Source: Halobacteriales archaeon SW_10_68_16 (lineage in GTDB: Archaea; Halobacteriota; Halobacteria; Halobacteriales; Haloarculaceae). From it: a stretch of 5,396 nt of DNA. Location: contig PXSG01000089.1 in assembly GCA_003023485.1 (NCBI GenBank), forward strand, positions 1-5,396, written 5' to 3'. Every line of letters begins with the position of its first letter. Position 1 is the first letter of the stretch. Both the position numbers and the translations under genes were made by a program. Shown one piece after another: positions 5,356 through 5,396 of this stretch. Below the pieces are notes generated by a model. The model had not been told where the DNA came from, made no database searches, and saw nothing but the letters and a program-made list of their open reading frames with translations.

Positions 5356-5396
5356 TCGGGCTGGCCATCGCACCCGGCAAAGCGGTGGGTGGGTCC
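5256..5396 (-). mobile_element. Right end of an IS200/IS605-family (tnpB-type) element, partial
   Basis: On the minus strand the sequence runs GGGGAACCCTCGGCGT, then a branched hairpin region, then ACGCCGAGGAGGATGTCAT. This arrangement (GGGAAnCC, a strong terminal stem, GAGGATGTCA) is the one I know from right ends of IS200/IS605 tnpB elements, where it ends at or next to the cleavage site. The boundary is placed at 5256/5257 from that motif. No recognisable TnpB protein lies inside the window, so the gene, if present, is to the right. The minus frame through this part is open and reads LGNPRRRR and later AEEDVI, as tnpB 3' ends often do, but that is weak support. It could also be a solo end or a small non-autonomous copy. 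No left end is visible. Confidence 0.6.

Noticed and set aside
4976..5380. 134-residue minus frame across the element end and the regulator start
   Set aside because: It passes through the hairpins and then overlaps the regulator gene out of frame. The middle part (ESHYLLAVEEVVSGGD) looks somewhat protein-like and may be a remnant of a disrupted gene, but no family is recognised.
1..5396. CRISPR array, tRNA, rRNA or defence system
   Set aside because: No regularly spaced repeats, no tRNA T-loop pattern, no rRNA-like sequence and no nuclease, helicase or toxin domain were seen; the only nuclease link is the inferred TnpB outside the window.

Overview
The window reads as chromosomal DNA of a haloarchaeon, probably Haloarculaceae. 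It is very GC-rich with strong third-position GC, its proteins are highly acidic, and AT-rich archaeal TATA-type boxes sit about 25-30 nt before start codons with little or no leader. The gene families (HalX response regulator, bacterio-opsin-activator-type sensor/regulator, haloarchaeal superoxide dismutase) are haloarchaeal. The family placement comes from recalled resemblance of the SOD to Haloarcula-type SOD and was not tested by a search.

Layout, left to right: (1) the 5' end of a FAD-linked oxidase gene on the minus strand, running off the left edge; (2) a complete superoxide dismutase gene (sod, minus) with TATA box, Shine-Dalgarno and T-run terminator; (3) a divergent promoter region of about 130 bp with two short palindromes; (4) a plus-strand HalX response-regulator gene; (5) a minus-strand gene for a two-helix membrane protein with a PAS domain, whose stop codon shares one CTAG with the HalX stop; (6) about 360 bp without a gene; (7) a large minus-strand gene for a receiver-like/PAS/GAF/GAF/GAF/BAT/HTH sensor-regulator; (8) about 100 bp of spacer; (9) at the right edge, a sequence with the layout of the right end of an IS200/IS605-family (tnpB-type) element and its omega-RNA scaffold, read on the minus strand. 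Its tnpB would lie beyond the window.

The most unusual property is that three of the five protein genes appear to have lost internal segments at clean junctions. The oxidase lacks the first half of its FAD-binding domain, the HalX regulator lacks most of its receiver including the phosphoacceptor Asp, and the large regulator lacks part of GAF1, part of GAF3 and the middle of its HTH. Four of the five junctions keep the reading frame; the HTH junction shifts it. Sod looks intact, and nothing in the PAS membrane protein looks missing. The cause could be real microhomology deletions, genome decay, or assembly collapse. Reads across the junctions would decide.

The three sensory/regulatory genes (HalX regulator, PAS membrane protein, BAT-type regulator) form a signalling cluster. 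Sod detoxifies superoxide and shares its upstream region with the HalX gene, so a common control point is possible but not shown.
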